From contig CAMNFJ010000068.1 of the NCBI GenBank assembly GCA_946536955.1, forward strand, positions 1-14,813: a DNA stretch of 14,813 bases, read 5' to 3'. Origin of the DNA: CAG-791 sp002394525 (GTDB lineage Bacteria; Bacillota; Clostridia; Lachnospirales; Lachnospiraceae). A program made the translations under genes and the position numbers. How positions within the stretch are numbered: position 1 is the first letter of the stretch; the number at the start of each line of letters is the position of its first letter. Below, piece by piece: positions 12,542-14,813 of this stretch. The notes beneath the pieces are model-generated. The model was given only the letters and a program-made list of their open reading frames with translations, did no database searches and had not been told where the DNA came from.

Positions 12542-12571
12542 TTGCACGTCTCCGCTATCTGGAGTATACTC
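12542..12571 (+). promoter_or_regulatory. Promoter of the thioesterase-LacI operon with a dyad over the -10
   Basis: -35 TTGCAC (12542-12547), a 17-bp spacer, -10 TATACT (12565-12570). The perfect 10-bp palindrome GAGTATACTC (12562-12571) covers the -10 box and could be an operator, for example for the LacI-type protein encoded second in this operon (inference). It begins 8 bp after fold-back element B. Confidence 0.6.
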
Positions 12572-12620
12572 TTTGGAGGGATGTAACAGCTTAACAGGGA
12601 ATATAAAGGAGCATCGAAAT

Positions 12621-13154
12621 ATGGCAGACCTCAACACCGGGCTGGGAAAACAGGGATCCGATTACGGCCAGAATGACCCCCGCCCCAAAAAGACAGTGGA
12701 ATTTTCGCAGACAGAATGCACGCATGTCATCCTCTATGACAGCATCAATGACTCACAGAGACTTTTCGGAGGCCGCCTGGTCTCCTGGATCGACGTCGCG
12801 GCAGGAGCCTGCGCCATGAGACATACAGGCTTTCACATGACGACCGCCTCAATCGACAACCTGACCTTCAAGCGGGGAGCCTATCTGGGCGACATTGTGG
12901 TCCTGATCGCCCGCATGACTTATGTCGGGCGGACTTCCTGCGAGGTCCGCGTGGATTCTTATGTGGAGGACAAGGACGGTTACCGCCGGGCCATGAACCG
13001 GGCTTTTCTGACCTATGTCGCCATCGATGAAAACGGGAAGCCCCTGGAGATCCCTTACGGGCTGGAGGTCAAAACAGAAGCGGAAAAGGCCCGGTGGGAC
13101 GGCGCCCTGCTCCGCAAGGAATATCGGATGTCCAGAAAGGACATAGGTTTTTAA
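12621..13154 (+). CDS. Hotdog-fold acyl-CoA thioesterase
   Basis: 177 residues from ATG at 12621. AAAGGAG lies 9 nt upstream, and the promoter at 12542-12570 excludes the longer frame that runs into the fold-back element. Single hotdog domain of the YciA/BFIT-like acyl-CoA thioesterase group: NDSQRLFGGRLVSWIDVAAG (43-62) holds the central helix with candidate catalytic Asp58; ASIDNLTFKRGAYLGDIVVL (76-95) carries the GD turn; VGRTSCEVRVDSYVED (102-117) and AFLTYVAIDENGKP (128-141) complete the sheet. It would hydrolyse acyl-CoA thioesters in the cytoplasm, and family members are usually oligomeric. Chain-length preference is unreadable. The N-terminal 20 residues are polar and outside the fold. 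It lies 71 bp upstream of a LacI-type gene, likely cotranscribed, an unusual partner for such a regulator. Confidence 0.88.
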   Translation: MADLNTGLGKQGSDYGQNDPRPKKTVEFSQTECTHVILYDSINDSQRLFGGRLVSWIDVAAGACAMRHTGFHMTTASIDNLTFKRGAYLGDIVVLIARMTYVGRTSCEVRVDSYVEDKDGYRRAMNRAFLTYVAIDENGKPLEIPYGLEVKTEAEKARWDGALLRKEYRMSRKDIGF

Positions 13155-13180
13155 TTTGAAGGGCCTTGTCAGGGCCGCGT

Positions 13181-13202
13181 GCCGCGGTCTTCGGACTGCG
13201 GC
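13181..13202 (+). other. UUCG-capped hairpin between thioesterase and regulator genes
   Basis: GCCGCGGTC (13181-13189) pairs with GACTGCGGC (13194-13202) through one G-U wobble, closed by a cTTCGg tetraloop. No U-tract follows, so it is more likely an mRNA stability or processing element than a terminator. It ends 23 nt before the regulator start codon. Confidence 0.5.
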
Positions 13203-13225
13203 AATGGGATTCATTTGGGGGATTT

Positions 13226-14281
13226 ATGGGTGTAACACTCAATGAGATTGCAAAAGCAGCCGGCGTTTCGCGCGGAACTGTCGACCGGGCGCTGAATAAT
13301 CGCGGCCGGATCCAGCCCAAGGTTGCGGAAAGGATCAAACGGATCGCCGCCGAAATGGGCTACAGCGTCAACGCGAATGCGCGCGCCCTCGCAATGGCGG
13401 GAAAGAATATCTCCTTCGGGGTCATTCTGCAGCTCACGGAGACTCCCTTTATCCAGGAGGTGCTCAACGGCGTCAATGCTGCGGCTGAAGAGCTCAGACA
13501 GGCCGGATATCGCGTGCAGGTCTCTCTGGTCAGGGGGATCTCTACGGAGGAAGTGATCTCTTCCATGCGGGCCATGTATGAGCTGCCTGTGCAGGCCATC
13601 GTTCTTATGGGAAATAACGATCCCGCCCTGCGCCAGGAGATCGCCGCCTGCAGGGAGAACGGCATTTCCGTGGTCACCATCAATTCCGATGTTCCGGATT
13701 CGGACCGGAAGTGTTTTGTGGGGCAGGATGCCTATCGGTGCGGCCAGACCGCCGGCTGCGTCATGGGAGACCTCCTGAACGGCGAAGGCTGCATTTCTAT
13801 CTTCTACGGCCACGATTTTACAAGTCACAGCGAGCGTGTCCGGGGTTTTTGTGATGTGATCTCCGAAAAATACAAGGGGATCCATATTCTGGGGCAGCAG
13901 AGCACGGGAAACGATCCGGGAAATATTCATTCCATGATCAGCGAATGCCTCGGGGATGGCCGTCTGCCGGACGGCATTTATTTCTGTTCCGAAGGCGTTG
14001 AAGAGCTGTGCCAGGCCCTGAGGGAGAGCGGCAAGGCCTCGCAGATCCGGACTGTGGTCCACGATATTGCCGGCTGCCGCACGGAGGACATTCTGGACCG
14101 GACGATCGATTATGTCATCGATGACGACGGTTTTGGCCAGGGCTATCTGGCCCTTCGCCTTCTCCACCACTGGTTTTACTATCAGAGAGAGCCCTCTGAG
14201 GAATTCTTCTATTCCGATATAAAGATCCTCAACGCCTACAATCTTTCCTCGGTCACGAATCTCTCTCTTCTGACCGTATGA
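13226..14281 (+). CDS. LacI-type sugar-responsive transcriptional regulator (second copy of the TVDR type)
   Basis: 351 residues from ATG at 13226, with GGGGGA 4 nt upstream; the extra 20 residues of the longer frame precede the conserved domain start and are left out. The LacI helix-turn-helix is VTLNEIAKAAGVSRGTVDRA (3-22), then LNNRGRIQPKVAERIKRIAA. The sensor domain has FGVILQLTETPFIQEVLNGV, VVTINSDVPDSDRKCFVGQD and VVHDIAGC. It shares the GVSRGTVDR helix and the NSD-P...FVGQD block with the regulator at 1945-2985, so both belong to the same subgroup; overall identity between the two looks low outside these blocks. It is the last gene before a strong terminator. Possible target: the GAGTATACTC dyad at its own operon promoter. 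The effector is unknown. Confidence 0.9.
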   Translation: MGVTLNEIAKAAGVSRGTVDRALNNRGRIQPKVAERIKRIAAEMGYSVNANARALAMAGKNISFGVILQLTETPFIQEVLNGVNAAAEELRQAGYRVQVSLVRGISTEEVISSMRAMYELPVQAIVLMGNNDPALRQEIAACRENGISVVTINSDVPDSDRKCFVGQDAYRCGQTAGCVMGDLLNGEGCISIFYGHDFTSHSERVRGFCDVISEKYKGIHILGQQSTGNDPGNIHSMISECLGDGRLPDGIYFCSEGVEELCQALRESGKASQIRTVVHDIAGCRTEDILDRTIDYVIDDDGFGQGYLALRLLHHWFYYQREPSEEFFYSDIKILNAYNLSSVTNLSLLTV

Positions 14282-14322
14282 AGATGGTCTGCATCGTGTG
14301 AAAATCTCAAAAGGTCCCGCAT

Positions 14323-14361
14323 AAAAAAAACAGGACAGCTTTTCAGCTGTCCTGTTCTTTT
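14323..14361. terminator. Bidirectional intrinsic terminator
   Basis: A perfect 12-bp stem, AACAGGACAGCT (14329-14340) with its inverse (14345-14356), and a TTTC loop. On the plus strand TTCTTTT overlaps and follows the right arm (14355-14361), ending the LacI-type transcript. On the minus strand eight T residues (14330-14323) follow, ending the ABC permease transcript. One of the clearest signals in the window. Confidence 0.9.
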
Positions 14362-14380
14362 ATGCAGATCACTCTGCGTA

Positions 14381-14428
14381 TGATCTTTTCAGATCAGTTC
14401 CATACGATCGATCCGGCCAGACCGGATC
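14381..14428. other. GATC-containing hairpins in the 3' tail of the permease transcript
   Basis: TGATCT-TTTC-AGATCA (14381-14396) and GATCCGG-ccaga-CCGGATC (14410-14428) are two small perfect hairpins between the permease stop codon and the bidirectional terminator. They probably form 3'-untranslated structure; nothing else is seen here. Confidence 0.4.
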
Positions 14429-14472
14429 TGACCGATCCCTTATTTGAAAGAATATCAATGTCAAAGAAGGAA

Positions 14473-14813
14473 TTATTTCTTGACGGCGTTCTTTCTCATA
14501 TCGAATGCAACGGAACCGATGATGATGAGACCCTTGACGATGAATGTCATCTGGTCGTTGACACCCATCATGACCATGCCGTTGTTGATAACGCCCATGA
14601 TCAGGATACCGGCGATAACACCGGAGGGACGGCAGATACCACCAGTCTGGGAAGTACCACCGACGGTTGCTGCTGCGATAGCATCAAGCTCGTAGTTCAG
14701 ACCTGTGTTTGCAGGGTCTGCGGAGTCGGAACGGCCTGCAAGGAGGACGCCGCCGAGTGCTGCGCAGAGGGAGCACCACATGTAAACTTTAACCAGAGTA
14801 TGCTCAACGTTGA
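14473..14813 (-). CDS. Ribose-type ABC transporter permease, C-terminal part
   Basis: The last 113 codons of a permease of the RbsC/MglC/XylH family; the 5' part lies beyond the right edge. Recognisable family stretches are GVLLAGRSDSADPANTGLNY, ELDAIAAATVGGTSQTGG, GVIAGILIMGVINNGMVMMG and FIVKGLIIIGSVAFDMRKN, the usual end of these proteins. It would form the membrane channel for sugar import with a dimer partner and an RbsA-like ATPase. It ends 112 nt before the bidirectional terminator, so it is the last gene of its operon. The binding-protein fragment at the other window end is of a compatible class, but the two are about 14 kb apart and nothing shows that they work together. Confidence 0.9.
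   Translation of the reverse strand, partial: NVEHTLVKVYMWCSLCAALGGVLLAGRSDSADPANTGLNYELDAIAAATVGGTSQTGGICRPSGVIAGILIMGVINNGMVMMGVNDQMTFIVKGLIIIGSVAFDMRKNAVKK

Noticed and set aside
14362..14472. Cluster of GATC palindromes suggesting an origin or Dam-type site
   Set aside because: They form small hairpins in a 3' untranslated region, with no DnaA boxes or replication genes nearby.

Overview
The window reads as chromosomal DNA of a fairly GC-rich anaerobic member of the Bacillota, most likely Clostridia and plausibly Lachnospiraceae. This is inferred from strong AGGAGG-type ribosome sites, sigma-A-like promoters with 17-bp spacers, lipoprotein signal peptides, and the families present: 3H-domain repressor, AGCS symporter, LacI-type regulators with a TVDR helix, and ribose-type ABC transporters. 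No genus can be assigned from the sequence alone. There are ten recognisable protein genes, two of them cut by the window ends, plus one small 50-residue ORF (415-567).

Left part, minus strand: the 5' end of a sugar-type ABC substrate-binding lipoprotein (1-204); the small ORF followed by a good terminator; a hydroxypyruvate isomerase / 2-oxo-tetronate isomerase family TIM barrel (694-1476) with a clear promoter and twin TGTGCnnnGCACA operator-like palindromes just after its -10; a LacI-type repressor (1945-2985) with its own promoter and terminator; and an acidic lipoprotein (3239-3997). A NiaR-type 3H-domain repressor lies on the plus strand (4320-4901). It runs straight into a periodic array of TGACA motifs and ends at two hairpin terminators facing an AGCS amino-acid symporter (5255-6667, minus).

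Middle, minus strand: a probable operon of MATE exporter (10377-11750), GT4 glycosyltransferase (8724-10310) and GH13 alpha-1,6-glucosidase (6790-8583), driven by a TTGACA/TAGGAT promoter. The gap between the glycosyltransferase and glucosidase genes holds three GC-rich 46-47-bp tandem repeats.

Right part: 11828-12541 has no convincing gene. It holds two about 300-bp fold-back elements in inverted orientation. Each is a long imperfect inverted repeat around a nearly identical core of about 105 nt. The two cores differ at ten aligned positions, eight of which form four compensatory base-pair changes, so base pairing appears conserved. This is the best candidate for an undescribed element. Beyond it, on the plus strand, come a hotdog acyl-CoA thioesterase (12621-13154) and a second TVDR-type LacI regulator (13226-14281). 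A bidirectional terminator then separates them from the 3' end of a ribose-type ABC permease (14473-14813, minus).

The overall theme is carbohydrate uptake and conversion under LacI-type control, with envelope or storage glycan genes in the middle. There is no phage, CRISPR, tRNA or rRNA signal.
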